NCBI GenBank assembly: GCA_018398815.1
Contig: CM031610.1
Span: 33,096,083-33,160,082 of the forward strand
Reading direction: 5' to 3'
Origin: Conus ventricosus
Lineage: Eukaryota > Mollusca > Gastropoda > Neogastropoda > Conidae
Length of the DNA stretch: 64,000 bases
In this document: positions 22,013 through 33,044 of the stretch, one piece after another
How the letters are laid out: every line of letters starts with the position of its first letter
Numbering within the stretch: position 1 is the stretch's first letter
The notes under the pieces: generated by a model
The model's database searches: none
Seen by the model: the letters and a program-made list of their open reading frames with translations, nothing else
What the model was told of the DNA's origin: nothing
Made by a program: the position numbers and the translations under genes

Positions 22013-23330
22013 TATGGGTTCGTCAAGAGATGCAAGGTTGCTGTGTCAACGAACACACTGACTCGTTTTTTCCCCAAATAAAAGCAATCGTGAAACAGAT
22101 TCATTTTTATCTTTTACGAAAATGCTCTCACATATTTGAACAGATCAAGATTCCTATCAACTCATCATGAAGGTCGATTTTTGGTTATGATTGTGTTCGT
22201 TCCGCGAACGTGATCAACATCATTGCCAACCAGAGGTGACTAAGGCCATGAAACGAAATAAAAACTATGTGGAAGTAACAGTTCAGGAAAAAGGAAGCAT
22301 ACAGACAGACAAATGTTGTCTGAAGAAGAAAGACAAACACAACATGTATAAGATTTTAAGAAATTACATTCCATGCAAAACGGAGAAAAAGATAAACAAG
22401 GAATTAAAGACCCACAGAACCAAAAGAGAAAATATTTCATTACTAAATTCCTGAAGATACCATTTTTGGAGTTTTTAAGATAACAGAGAATACAAAAATG
22501 TGGACCCAGCGAAAACTAAAAAAAAAATCATTTGATGTATTGTATGTCCAGCAGAAAAAAGAAAATGGTGTTTAAATGATGAGATGGTGACGAAGAAGAT
22601 CATTATACATAAGGCGGGACTCGTGACACAAGCGCCGGAATACCGCGACTGTAAAGTCATCTACTTGATGATAGCCCAAAAAAGTGCGTTAGTTTAGTCA
22701 TCGTTGTTATCAAGTGGTATTTGGTGGCCATAATGATAACATTGATGGTAGCATATAATGATGAAATCTCACCCTCCCTTTTGTCTCTCTCTCTTCGGAA
22801 GCACTACACTACACAAGTTAAAAAACAAACGAAAACATTCAGATATTCTGAATCAATACGCCTGTCATTTCAAGTCGCCAGAAATACACATATTGAAAAG
22901 AAACCTTTGATTGTTTTGTCTTGGAGTGATCAATCTGGTGTTGTCTCCGGTATTTGGGGCAGAGTATATCGACTGTTACGTTATGCCATTAGAAGAAATC
23001 AATTCTGACCTCCTTGTCAACATGCTAAAGGGGGGTTAAGGAGGTGGGAGGGGGATGGGGGATTGGGCAGGGGGAGTTGGAATTGGGGGAAGGGGGAGGT
23101 GAGGATTAGTAACGAGAGTCATGGGTAGGGCCGACCCAAAGCAAGCGCCACGTATCATCGTCGTCTTGGAGGATCTGTGGGGCGGATGGCATGATGGCAC
23201 CCCGATACTGATGTGCTGCGGCTCCAGCACTTAGCAGACTTAACAGGGTATATAGGCCGTTTAAAAAAAAAACAGGATGAGCATGGCGGCAAATTTTATC
23301 ATCGGAAGGGTCAGAACAGAAGCAGTTTTA
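22013..23330. other. Shared unique DNA, copy A (pairs with 56325-57640)
   Basis: Collinear with copy B. Includes a G-rich stretch at 23030-23130 and several short frames that are not conserved in copy B. No gene recognised. Confidence 0.55.
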
Positions 23331-23385
23331 AACACACACACACCACCACACACACACACCACACACACACACACACACACACCAG
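23331..23385. repeat. (CA)n array
   Basis: Short CA microsatellite; the counterpart in copy B (57645-57805) is longer. Confidence 0.9.
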
Positions 23386-24019
23386 AGTAACCTTTTTATT
23401 TTTGGCTGCCCCATCTTCTGTGCCACCTCAGTGGCAGGCACCCACGCCGCTCATTCCGACACCCTGTCCACAGCCACAGACCGGCCAGTCCGCGCAGCAC
23501 CGGCACCAGCAATCCACAGGGAGCGTCAATTTTGATGTCGTCAAGAGGCACCCCACTAGAGGATTACATTCCACTACGCCGTGTCACTTTGGTGGTGTTC
23601 GATGGCGTCTGTTCTGATCTAACATACGCAGGACACTACCTACTAACCCTCCTACTGACGACAATAATTGCTCAGTCGGCGGAGGCGTCGTGAGTGAGCT
23701 CTCCCTCCGGAGGGCGCCACCACGTCCCTCCAACAACAGCCCCATGGACTCGCCGATACGTGTGACCCAACGGAACCCAAACCAAGACCACACACGTGGA
23801 CAGGACATCGAGACGAGGTCGCCATGAGAGCAGGGCATGAAGGGCCACAGAATCTGAGACTTTTTTTTTTAATGCCGATCGAGGGAATGAGGAGATGAAG
23901 ATGACGCAAATGGATTTCCATTCCGGTCTGAGACTGCATGACAGGGCTGTACTGTACGCTTCCGTTAAAATACATCCCGGTCGTCAACCAGGCCCGAAAA
24001 TACAGACACCGGCAGTGTT
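23386..24019. other. Shared unique DNA, copy A (pairs with 57806-58400)
   Basis: Includes CCACCTCAGTGG and GTGTCACTTTGGTGGTGTT blocks that occur in both copies. Product not recognised. Confidence 0.5.
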
Positions 24020-24270
24020 TGGTCGGGAAATTTGAGCAACACTCTCATTGACGCGTCCATTTAGTGAATGAACTCGACTTTGGTGGCCCCCAGTCTTCCC
24101 AAACTGAGCCCGATAGCAAACTCAACCTGGGTAGGAGCGGTCGGACCCAGAAAAATTCCTCATGACTCTGATGGCAATCGAACTCACGACTCCCAACTGG
24201 GAGTCCGCGAAGTAACCACTTCGCATGGCGGCTGGTGATAAGAACGTTGGTGGTACCACCTGGCACCTTT
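24020..24270 (-). mobile_element. tRNA-derived SINE, copy A
   Basis: The minus strand has a tRNA-like head. The A-box region reads CGAAGTGGTTA (24223-24213) and the B box GAGTTCGATTGCC (24185-24173), at tRNA-like spacing. The body extends to about 24020. Copy B carries the same element at 58400-58660, so it predates the A/B split. The SINE family was not identified. Confidence 0.6.
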
Positions 24271-24299
24271 TTTCTATAACATGAATATGGCTGATATAG

Positions 24300-26148
24300 A
24301 GCTTCTTTCTATCTGTGCGGCAAGCAGACTTGCGTCTCTTTTTTCCATGTTGACAAAGCAGACTTAGTGCTTCTATTTTTATTTCAAATTGACAAAGCAG
24401 ACTTAGTGCTTACTATTCTATTTCTATTGACAAAGCAGACCTAGTGCCTTTATTCATTATAGATTTTGGCGCCTCTCTTTCTTTTCTGTTGGCATAGCAG
24501 ACTTGGTGCCTCGTATTCTACATTGGGCATAGCAGACCTAGTGCCCTTATTCTATATCTGTGGACATACCCAGACCTAGTACCTCTTATTCTATATTGTG
24601 GACATAGCAGACCTAGTGCCTTTATTCTACATCTGTGGACATAGCAGACCTAGTGCCCCTTTTTCTATATCGGGGGACATAGCGACCTAGTGCCTCTTAT
24701 TCTATATCTGTGGACATAGCAGACCTAGTGCCTCTTATTCATACATCGGTGGACATAGCAGACCTTGTGCCTCTTTATTCTATATCTGTGGACATAGCAG
24801 ACCTAGTGCCTCTTATCTATATCTGTGGACATAGCAGACCTGGTCCCTCTTATTCTATCTCTGTGGACATAGCAACCTGGTGCTCTTATTCTACTTTCGG
24901 GTGGACTAGCAGACCTAGTCCCTCTTATTCTATATCTGTGGACATAGCAGACCTAGTGCCTCTTATTCTATATCGTGGACATAGCAGACATAGAGGCTTT
25001 TTTTCTGATTGACATGACAGACCTAGTGTTCTCATTCTTTTACTATTGACATTGCAGATCTTGTGCCCTTATTTTTCCTCTGTGGACATGAAGACCCAGT
25101 GCCTCATTTGCTGTTAACTAGAAATCTGGGTGCCTCTTATTCTTGTTGTCATAACAGACCTAGGGCCTCTTATTACTTGTTGACATAGCACATCCTGATG
25201 CCTCTCACTCCTTGTTGACGTACTAGATCAAGAACCTCTAGTTTATCTCTGACGACAATACCACACTCTATTCCTTCCCTGTCAGTACACACGTGGTGCC
25301 TCTTATCCGATGTCTTTTTGACACAGCACATCTGGTGTTTCTTATTCCATCTCTATTGACATAGCAGACTTGGTGTCTCTTACACTAAATTCGATGGCAT
25401 AACACCCCTTGTGCCGTTGCTTTTCTTGACTTTAGCAGACCTAGGGCTTCTTATTCTTCGCTGAAAAAACGGATGTGTGCCTCTTATTCTTTGATGGCAC
25501 AGAAAATCTAGTGCCTCTTATCTTCGTTGACATGTCACGGCCTAGTGCCTCTTATTCTTCGTTGACATGTAACAGACCAAGTGCCTATTATTCTTTGTTG
25601 ACATGTAACAGACCTGTGCCTCTTATCTTCCTTGACATATAACAGACCAAGTGCCTATTATTCTTTGTTGACATGTAACAGACCTAGTGCCTCTTATTCT
25701 TCGTTGACATGTAACAGACCAAGTCCCTCTTATTCGTTGTTGACATGTAACAGACCTGGGTGCCCCTTATTCTTCGTCGACATGTAACAGACCAAGTCCC
25801 CTCTTATTCTTTGTTGACATGTAACAGACCAAGTGCCTCTTATTCTTTGTTGACATGTAACGGACCAAGTGCCTCTTATTCTTCGTTGACATGTAACAGA
25901 CCTAGTGCCTCTTATTCTTTGTTGACATACAACAGACCTGGTGCCCACTCCTTCTTCGTTGACATGTAACAGACCAAGTGCCTTTTATTCGTTGACATTA
26001 ACAGACCTAGTGCCTCTTATTCTCCATTGACATGAACAGACCTAGTGCCTCTTATTCTCCATTGACATGTAACAACCAAGTGCCTATTATTCTTCGTTGA
26101 CATGTAACAGACCAAGTGCCTCTTATTCTCCATTGACATGTAACGGAC
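24300..26148. repeat. 34-38 bp minisatellite, copy A left part
   Basis: Tandem units around the core GACATAGCAGACCTAGTGCC. The array starts with a 37-38 bp type ending TATATCTGTG and moves to a 36-bp type with GACATGTAACAGACC and a TTTGTT or TTCGTT end. LTR element 2 interrupts it, and the array resumes at 34399. Short frames through it are artefacts of the period. Confidence 0.92.
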
Positions 26149-26745
26149 TGTCAAGGAGCGTGAAACCTCTCACAAAAGGCATTAGACGCTTGGAGACAAG
26201 GGACATTGTAATGGGGTTAAACAAATAGGAAATTTGACCAATTAACCAGGGTACCTTACCCACCGCACACGGCCGAAGTGGTCAGATGACAAACAACACC
26301 TAGGAGAGAGTTCGGACCTCCTGGTGGCGAAAGGGGGGAAATGGGTTGTAACCACACGACCTGGGGGCCCCAAAAGTGAGCGCTAAAATGCTCGGTCAGC
26401 TGAGGTCTTGTGTAAACAGTCAGTGAAGAGCAGGGGCTTTGGATTTGTTCAGAGGTTTTCCCGTGGGTCACTGTGTTGGTTCTATTGTCGGGCTGGTTGA
26501 ATGCGTGTGGAGGTTGTAGCAGCCCTCCTTAGATAATTACTGTGTTAAGTAACCACCGAAGTCGGCGGGAATGTTCGATGTCCATCTGAGGCTAAGTGTG
26601 TTTTTTGCTAATCAATTAGGTAGGGGTTGTGTAAATGCTGATGTGTGTGGAATGTAGCGAGTGGAGAATTCAGGGTCCCTTGTGAACTAGGGGTTTGAGA
26701 ACAGCGTGGACAAAGCTGACCAAGGGGAATCCTTGTTTCCCTCCC

Positions 26746-26753
26746 TATATAAA
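26746..26753 (+). promoter_or_regulatory. TATA box of element 2 LTR
   Basis: TATATAAA, preceded by CCTCCC; the same motif is at 33640-33647 in the 3' LTR. Transcription would be expected to start about 30 bases downstream, which makes the R-U5 part long (about 700 bp). Confidence 0.65.
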
Positions 26754-27172
26754 CTGAGGGAGAACAACGTGAGAGAAAAAACCCGGGAGAGAGAGAGAGA
26801 GGAAGGGCTGAGGGGAGAGAGAGAGGGAGAGGAGTGAGCAGGACAGAGAAAGGGTCGAGAGAAACGTGGTCTGGGAGTGAAGAGACAGCAAGTCTTAGGG
26901 TTGAAGAAGCTGGAAGAGAAGGAAACTAAGTTTGAAGCCCAGAGGTGGGTGAAGCCCAGACAAACTGAATTTGAACCCAAGGTGGGTGAAGAAGACGAAG
27001 AAAAAGAGTTCGCGTCGAGATCCCAGAGACGACCACGAAGACCCAAAGTCCTGAACCCTGGAGCCAGTCAACCAAGGGGCACACCATCAAGCAGTGCTGA
27101 AGAAGACGTGAAGAGACTTTTCAAGAACTGTGGTGTGGTGTGAAAGCGTGGTTGTGTGTGTGAAAACCTGGC

Positions 27173-27181
27173 CAGGTAAGA
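27173..27181 (+). promoter_or_regulatory. Consensus splice donor in element 2 LTR
   Basis: CAGGTAAGA, a perfect animal 5' splice site, with the cut after 27175. It is conserved in the other LTR at 34077-34085. It lies in the transcribed leader, so the 5' UTR may be spliced; the acceptor was not identified. Confidence 0.45.
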
Positions 27182-27498
27182 AGTCATTTTTATTATAACC
27201 CGGATAAGGAAAGTATTGATCTTTTATGTTCTGATATTTCATTGTGTGTGATTTAAATTTGTTCATGTTTAAATTATAAAGTAGCATAGAAATTGCATTT
27301 CTTGTTCTCCGTCGTTTTAGGAGAGAGACGAATGCGTGACACCCCAATTCCCCAGAGAGAGGCGAATGTTTGATGGGCGCATGAGTGTGCATATGCGTGT
27401 ATGAGTGCAAAGATAACCTTGGTGTGTTAAGCCTGACTAATAATACTCAACTTAGTGCACTTAAGCATACCATCACGATTTCCCCCGTCCTGGACAAG

Positions 27499-27517
27499 TG
27501 GCGAGCCTGCCAGATTG
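27499..27517 (+). promoter_or_regulatory. Element 2 primer-binding site
   Basis: TGGCGAGCCTGCCAGATTG begins two bases after the LTR. A tRNA ending in GCTCGCCA would prime here; an arginine tRNA is the nearest fit I can recall, but this is uncertain. Confidence 0.6.
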
Positions 27518-27929
27518 CAGGGCCCAAAATTGTTCAGGAGGGAAAAAAAGTGAGTACTAGAGTAGTACTGGGGCGAAGCGTCCACTAAAGGCAATTTTAA
27601 TTAGCTCTTCTAATTATTTCCTTAGTTCTTTGAGTGTTGAGCATTGACTTGTGTGTAGGGTGGTTGTATTAATCAAAGGTCGTTCAGAAAAACGAAGAAC
27701 GAGGTTCTAGTCTTAACTCTCACAGAAGCTGTGGTTTAAGATTAAGGCTCTTTGTGTTAGGAACACAACCATTGGCTGGTGTACTCGTAACGTTTAGTAG
27801 ATAAACTGTGTACCAACTTTTACCGGTTATAAGCGTAACTGTTTTAGTGGTCCCTAAAACATATAAGAAAAGAAAATTGGCTGAAGAAAGTTTTACTCCA
27901 TTGAGAAACTAAATTAGTTTGGGGGGAGA
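27518..27929 (+). other. Element 2 leader region
   Basis: Untranslated region between the primer-binding site and gag. No clear start codon for gag is visible at its end. Confidence 0.5.
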
Positions 27930-29100
27930 AACTAGGCTATACAGGAAATGAACTGCGTAGATTCATTGAAACTCAGCAGAAGACTGAGAGAGAGAAAGGG
28001 CTGAAAGAAGGAAGTTTGAAAAGGAGCAGCTTGAGGCTGTCAAAAGAAATCTAGAGGCAGAAACTGCTGCATCAAAGGCTAAAGCAGACGCAGAGTGTAC
28101 AGCTGCCAGAGCAAAAGCAGATGCAGAGAGGGCTAGAGCAGATGCAGAGAGTGCAGCTGCCAGAGCAAAAGCAGATGCAGAGAGTGCAGCTGCCAGAGCT
28201 AAAGCAGATGCAGAGAGGGCGAGAGCAGAAGCAGAATCGGAGATTTTAGCCAAACAAATTGAGTTGGAAAGAATAAAGTCTGAAAATCGCAGTGAAATAG
28301 ACACCAGTTCTGAGTCAGTAGCCGCAGACAAAGTTGCGCACCTAGACTTAAACTCCCACTGTTCAGAGAAGAAACTGATATCAATCGACGCCTATATCAG
28401 TCGGTTTGAATCGGTTGCCGAGCACGAGGGCTGGCCCGAAGATGACTGGGCAATAAACCTGTCTGCCTTGTTGACAGGTCGTGCGTTACACACAGTTTCC
28501 ACCTTACCCAAAGGTGATCAGAGAGATTTTGACAAGGTGAAACAAGCAGTACTAAAGGCGTATGATTTGACTGAAGAAGGTTTTAGGCGTAAGTTTCGCG
28601 AGGCGAGAATCGAACAGGGTGAGACATACACACAGTTCGGAGTTAGACTGGACCACTATTTCAACAAATGGGTAGAACTTAGTGGAGTAGACAGTGATTT
28701 GAAGGCCTCAAGACACTGGTGATAAAGGAACAGATACTTGATGGTTGTGGACGGGCCTTACCATCCACATTAAGGAAAAAGGTGCAACCACAATAGCTGA
28801 GGTACTTCAGACGGCAGAGACTTACCGTGAAGCAAGGCGTGACTTGCCACGGCAGGGGAAAACCCGAAGCAAAACCTAAAGATAGCAGGACTGGCATTCC
28901 TCACACAACGGGTCAGGATTTCCCGCCGTAGGCCCATGCCGTCACGTGAGCACACGAAGGTGAGCGCCGACGGCCACCCGGACAAGATCGTAGACAAGCG
29001 TACTTGTTTCTTGTGTGGCAAGACCGGCCACGTGGCCAGAGACTGCCGATCTAAGACCCAGAAAGCCGCTGCAATGCGCATCTTAACCGAAAGAAAGACA
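27930..29100 (+). pseudogene. Element 2 gag
   Basis: Structural polyprotein. The N-terminus is a charged helical region built on repeated AARAKADAE units (28040-28240, DNA repeats of about 30 bp). It is followed by the linker SENRSEIDTSSES and a capsid-type domain with ISRFESVAEHEGWPEDDWAI and LTGRALHTVSTL (28380-28510), then FRRKFREARIEQGETYTQF (28580-28640). Next is a frame change near 28705 and a CCHC zinc knuckle CFLCGKTGHVARDC (29007-29048). No ATG is found at the expected start. The overall layout of helical repeat, capsid and knuckle resembles element 1, but with different repeat units. Confidence 0.8.
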
Positions 29101-29159
29101 TGGCAAGGACGGAAAGAAAGATGGTGTTATTACTTCAGGAATGTGTCGCGTACCCCCTG

Positions 29160-29890
29160 ATTCTGTCGATAACATGGATGTGCATGAGGGAGTGGTAGGG
29201 GGAGTGTCGTCAGCGTGATCAGAGATTCTGGATGCACGGGTGTAATTATCAGAGAATCTTTGGTGAAGCAAGAAGAGTTCACAGGTGAAACACGAAAGTG
29301 TATGCGGATCGACGGGACAGCAGATGAATTCAAAATTGCTCAGCTAGTTATAGACACACCATTTTTTGCGGGCTTGTAAGGGCTCTGGGGTACCAAAACC
29401 ATTGTACGACGGGTCATAGGTAATATCCCGGGTGCACGAGAGTACAAAAACCCAAATCCCAAGTTCTCGGCCGAATCGCCAGTGGGAGAGAAAGAGGGGG
29501 CCCTGGTAGAGCCTGAACAGTGCTGCTCGTTATCGAAGCTGAATTACCTATACAACAAGGGTGATTGGGGAAAAGTAGTGAATGTTATGAGAGATAGCGG
29601 TTGCACATGTGCAGTAGTCAAGAGGTCCCTGGTGAAGGAAAAAGGAACTGACAGGGGAAACCCGAATCTGTGCTATGATTGAGGGGACAGAGCGGGAATT
29701 CCCGGTGGCAGAAGTGTTGGTCAAAACGCCTTTCTACAGTGGGCGCCTTGAGGCAATAGTAATGCCAACCCACTGTGTGAGATATCATCGAAACGTCACA
29801 GATCCGGCGGCCTGATGATCCAGACCCTGCATTCTCAATAGCAGCGCAGTTCTGACAAGAAATCAAGCTAAAGAGGAACGAGAGGAATAA
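29160..29890 (+). pseudogene. Element 2 tandem protease-like domains
   Basis: Processes the polyprotein. Two related units follow each other. Unit 1 has VIRDSGCTGVIIRESLV at about 29217-29267, then CMRIDGTADEFKIAQLVIDT, a TPFF motif (29353-29364) and an IGNIPGAR-like end near 29424. Unit 2 has VMRDSGCTCAVVKRSLV at about 29586-29636, then a TPFYSGR motif near 29729-29749 and a DDPDPAF end near 29817. Both carry the catalytic D-S-G triad. The units are about 370 bp apart. Most retrotransposons of this kind have one protease. One frame change occurs in each unit. Confidence 0.78.
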
Positions 29891-29925
29891 AGCCGCTCGT
29901 AACGCCACCACCGAAACCAGGAATT

Positions 29926-31240
29926 ATGGCCACCCCGTCGGAGATCAAAGAGGCGCAGGGAAACGATCCCACACTAGAGAAAATGTACGAGGTAGCAAAT
30001 GGAAGGCGCAGGATGCCAGAGGAGGAACGGTCGCATACAAGGTCAAGAAAGCCTGCTGTACAGGTCTTCACCAGCTCCAAGACAGCGAAGGTGACGTCAC
30101 AACTGTTAGTGCCAACCCGGTACAGAGATACGGTAATGTCTCTGGGACATGAAGCACTGATGTCCGGACACCTGGGCAAAGCAAAGACGGCTGACAGAAT
30201 CATGAGTCACTTCTACTGGCCTGGCATCATGGCAGACTCAAGCGGTTTTGTGCATCCTGTGACACATGCCAGAGAACGGCCCCAGAGGAAGAACAAAGAA
30301 AGCCCTTTAGGCACAGTCCCTCTGATCGACACCCCATTCAGGCGGGTAGCTGTGGACATCGTGGGACCAATCTCCCTGCCTCGAAGTCGGGAAACCGCTA
30401 TATCCTGACGCTGGTTGACTACGCAACCAGATACCCAGAAGCCATGGCTCTGAAGGGCGTTGAGACAGAGAGAATCGCCGAGGCTCTAGTGGAGATCTTT
30501 TGTAGGGTAGGGGTCCCCACCGAAATACTGAGCGATAGGGGGACACAGTTTACCTCAGACCTATTCGGTGAAGTCAGCAGGTTGTTGGGAGTTAAACAAC
30601 TCCACACCACGCCTTATCACCCACAGTGTAACGGCCTAGTGGAGAAGTTCAATGGCACACTGAAGAACATGCTAAAGAATATGTGTGAAGAGAGACCAAC
30701 AGACTGGGATCGTTATTTCCTGCAGTTCTTTTCGCGTACCGAGAGGCTCCCCAGGACAGCCTCGGTTTCTCCCTTTTGAGTTGCTATACGGCCGAACCAT
30801 CAGAGGCCCAGTGTCCATTCTGAAGGAATTGTGGACCTACGATGAAGATGGAGAGGAGGGAAAACCACCTACCAGTACGTGTTAGACCTCAGGAATCGTC
30901 TAGAAGACACATGTTGCTTTGCACAGGAAACCTCAGGCAGTCAGCGAATCTATCGTAGTCACTTCAACAGGAAGACAAAAATGAGGAACCTGCAAGTGGG
31001 CGATAAGGTGTTGCTGTTTTGTTGCCAACAGACCACAACAAGCTCCTCATGCACTGGAAGGGACCATACGAGGTGCTGGAGAGAAAGGGTCACTACGACT
31101 ACAGAGTGGACGTGAAAGGCAAACATAAGCTGTTTCACATCAACATGCTGAGGAGTACATCGAAAGAGGAGTCAAACAGAGCTCAAAGAGCAAATGGGGG
31201 CAGCAGTCATCGACATCGGGGAGCAGGACGCTGAAGTGGA
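29926..31240 (+). pseudogene. Element 2 integrase
   Basis: DDE integrase. The N-terminal zinc-binding domain shows GHEALMSGHLGKAKTADRI (30150-30205), with the cysteine pair damaged by a frameshift. The core has FRRVAVDIVGP (first Asp), VPTEILSDRGTQFTS (second Asp, about 30514-30558) and NGLVEKFNGTLKNML (Glu, about 30632-30676). Then follow FELLYGRTIRGPV (30775-30815) and a C-terminal domain with HWKGPYEVLE and KLFHINMLR (31051-31155). It is positioned before the RT. Confidence 0.88.
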
Positions 31241-31379
31241 AGGAGAAATCATGATCTGGGACTGTGAAAAGGGAGAGAACTTTCAGGACGTTAATGATAT
31301 TTCCATGGGCTGGACAAAGACCAGACAGAAGAGATAAGACGGCTATGCGAAGAGTTTCAAGACATTCTGACAGAAAGAA

Positions 31380-32150
31380 CCGGGTCAAACGAATCTGGAT
31401 CGCTGCCACATAGACGTGACGACAAACACTCCTGTTCATGTTAAGCCTTACCCAAGTCCCATATGCCACCAAAGACATAATCAGGGAGGAGGTTAAAAAA
31501 ATGCTTGATATGGGGATCATAGAGCGGTTCCAACTCCCCATACAGTGCCCCAGTGGTCATAGTCAGAAAAAAAACAGGGGATCATCGGTTCTGCATAGAC
31601 TACAGAAGGCTCAATGACATAAACCAAAACCGATGCGGAAGTCATGCCAAACATTGAAGACTTGTATGCAGAACTGTCAACAGGCAAAAGAAAATACTAC
31701 ACAAGATCGATCTGAGTAAAGGCTACTGGCAGATCCCACTCACGGACGAATCAAAAGAAACTGACTGCGTTCAGCACCCCATCAGGACTGTATCAGTTCA
31801 AAGTAATGCCATTTGGGCTGGTCAACGCTCCAGCCGTCTTCACAAGAATGATGAGGAAGCTGCTCAGCGGACTTGAGGGGATCGTCAACTTCATGGACGA
31901 CATCCTCATTCATCAGAGACATGGGAGGAGCACACCGCTAACGTGAAGGCAGTGTTCAGAAGACTTAGGCAAGCAAGTCTTACAGCCCGCCCTGGTAAAT
32001 GCCAAATAGGCCATCCAGACCTTGATTTTCTCGGGTTTGTGGTCTGCGAGGACTCCAAGCGACCTGAGCCAGAAAAGGTAGAAAGGATGCTTGCATACCC
32101 CAAGACCTCGACAAAAAGGAAGTGCGGAGCCTGCTTGGCTTGATAGGCTT
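31380..32150 (+). pseudogene. Element 2 reverse transcriptase
   Basis: Ty3-type RT. Visible in several frames: HRFCIDYRRLNDI (31584-31622), KIDLSKGYWQIPLTDES (31704-31755), a QFKVMPFGLVNAP-type block (about 31797-31835), the catalytic NFMDDIL (about 31888-31908) and LDFLGFVVCEDS (32022-32058). At least five indels. The region between 31240 and 31380 links it to the integrase and shows no domain I recognise. Confidence 0.88.
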
Positions 32151-32690
32151 CTACCGAGAGTTCGTTCCGAACTTTGCCGCCATCACTAGCCCACTGAGCG
32201 ATATGGTGAAGAAGGGACAACCAAATGATGTAGAGTGGACTGAGGCAGCTGAGAGGGCACTGAAGACTGTCAAGCAGAGGCTAGGTTCATATCCCATCCT
32301 GAAACTCCAGACCTCTCCAGACCATTCGTCCTCAGAACAGACGCCTCTGGCGTTGGTTTGGGAGCCGTGTTGCTGCAGGAGCATGATGGAAAACTGTTCC
32401 CGGTGCGCTATGCTAGTCGAAAACTCAATAAAGGGGAATCAGCATATGCCACCGTGGAAAAGGAATGTCTGGCTGTTGTGTGGGGAATCCAGAAGTTCCA
32501 GAAGTATCTTTACGGAAAGGATTCATATTGGAGACGGACCACCAGCCCCTGCGGTTCCTGCAAAGAGCTCAACTGAAGAATAGCCGAGTGTTGAGATGGG
32601 CAATGACACTCCAACCCTACCGCTTCCACATCAAATACATACCTGGACGAGAGATGTAGGGGCAGACTATTTCAGCCGGGCACTGTAAAT
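32151..32690 (+). pseudogene. Element 2 RNase H
   Basis: RT connection and RNase H. Seen: FYREFVPNFAAITSPLSDM (about 32151), [20 protein letters not shown] (about 32331-32390, with one frame change), [20 protein letters not shown] (about 32402), [15 protein letters not shown] (about 32534) and the closing GADYFSRAL followed by a stop near 32688. The typical Ty3 C-terminal order is kept. Confidence 0.88.
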
Positions 32691-33029
32691 ATGTAGTGTG
32701 TGCGTGTGTCTTTTGCAGTGTCGCGTATGCGTGACGTGGCTGGTTGCGGGCCACGTGTATGAAGAGAAGGGGAGAGAATTTCCGTAGAAACATAATGGTT
32801 ATATGGCCACACGACTTTGAGCTGGTGGAGATTCCAGATGTATGTGATATTTGCTTGGATAGTGTGTATGTATTGATTTTTCTCTAATTTTTGTGGCAAG
32901 ACAAATCTTGCCTGCGTTCTCTGGTGTAAGTAGGCTTATGAGGGCTGATATTAGCACTGGTTTAAATGGGAAAATTATGAGAGTTTCATCGCCTTGAATG
33001 TGTTTTAGCCAATGCAGGGCATTGTCTTC

Positions 33030-33042
33030 GAGGTGGGGGGAA
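33030..33042 (+). promoter_or_regulatory. Element 2 polypurine tract
   Basis: GAGGTGGGGGGAA, two bases before the 3' LTR; primes plus-strand DNA synthesis in this class of elements. Confidence 0.75.
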
Positions 33043-33044
33043 TT

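Larger units (their letters stand above)
26149..27496 (+). repeat. Element 2, 5' LTR
   Basis: Starts TGTCAAGGAGCG and ends CCGTCCTGGACA. It matches 33045-34398 with small indels. Contains a GA-rich stretch near 26790-26840 downstream of the TATA box, and an open frame at 26877-27143 rich in charged residues that is not kept open in the other LTR. Confidence 0.95.

Noticed and set aside
22191..22454. Lysine-rich open frame of 87 codons
   Set aside because: The equivalent region in copy B (56480-56760) is interrupted and no domain is recognisable.
24173..24232. A functional tRNA gene
   Set aside because: The A and B boxes are degenerate, no complete cloverleaf with a paired acceptor stem was found, and the same body sequence follows in both copies, which fits a SINE.
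24300..26148. Regularly spaced short repeats resembling a CRISPR array
   Set aside because: The units are head-to-tail tandem repeats without unique spacers, and the surroundings are clearly eukaryotic with animal retroelements.
26877..27143. Charged open frame inside the 5' LTR of element 2
   Set aside because: The matching part of the 3' LTR does not keep the frame, so it is probably untranslated leader.
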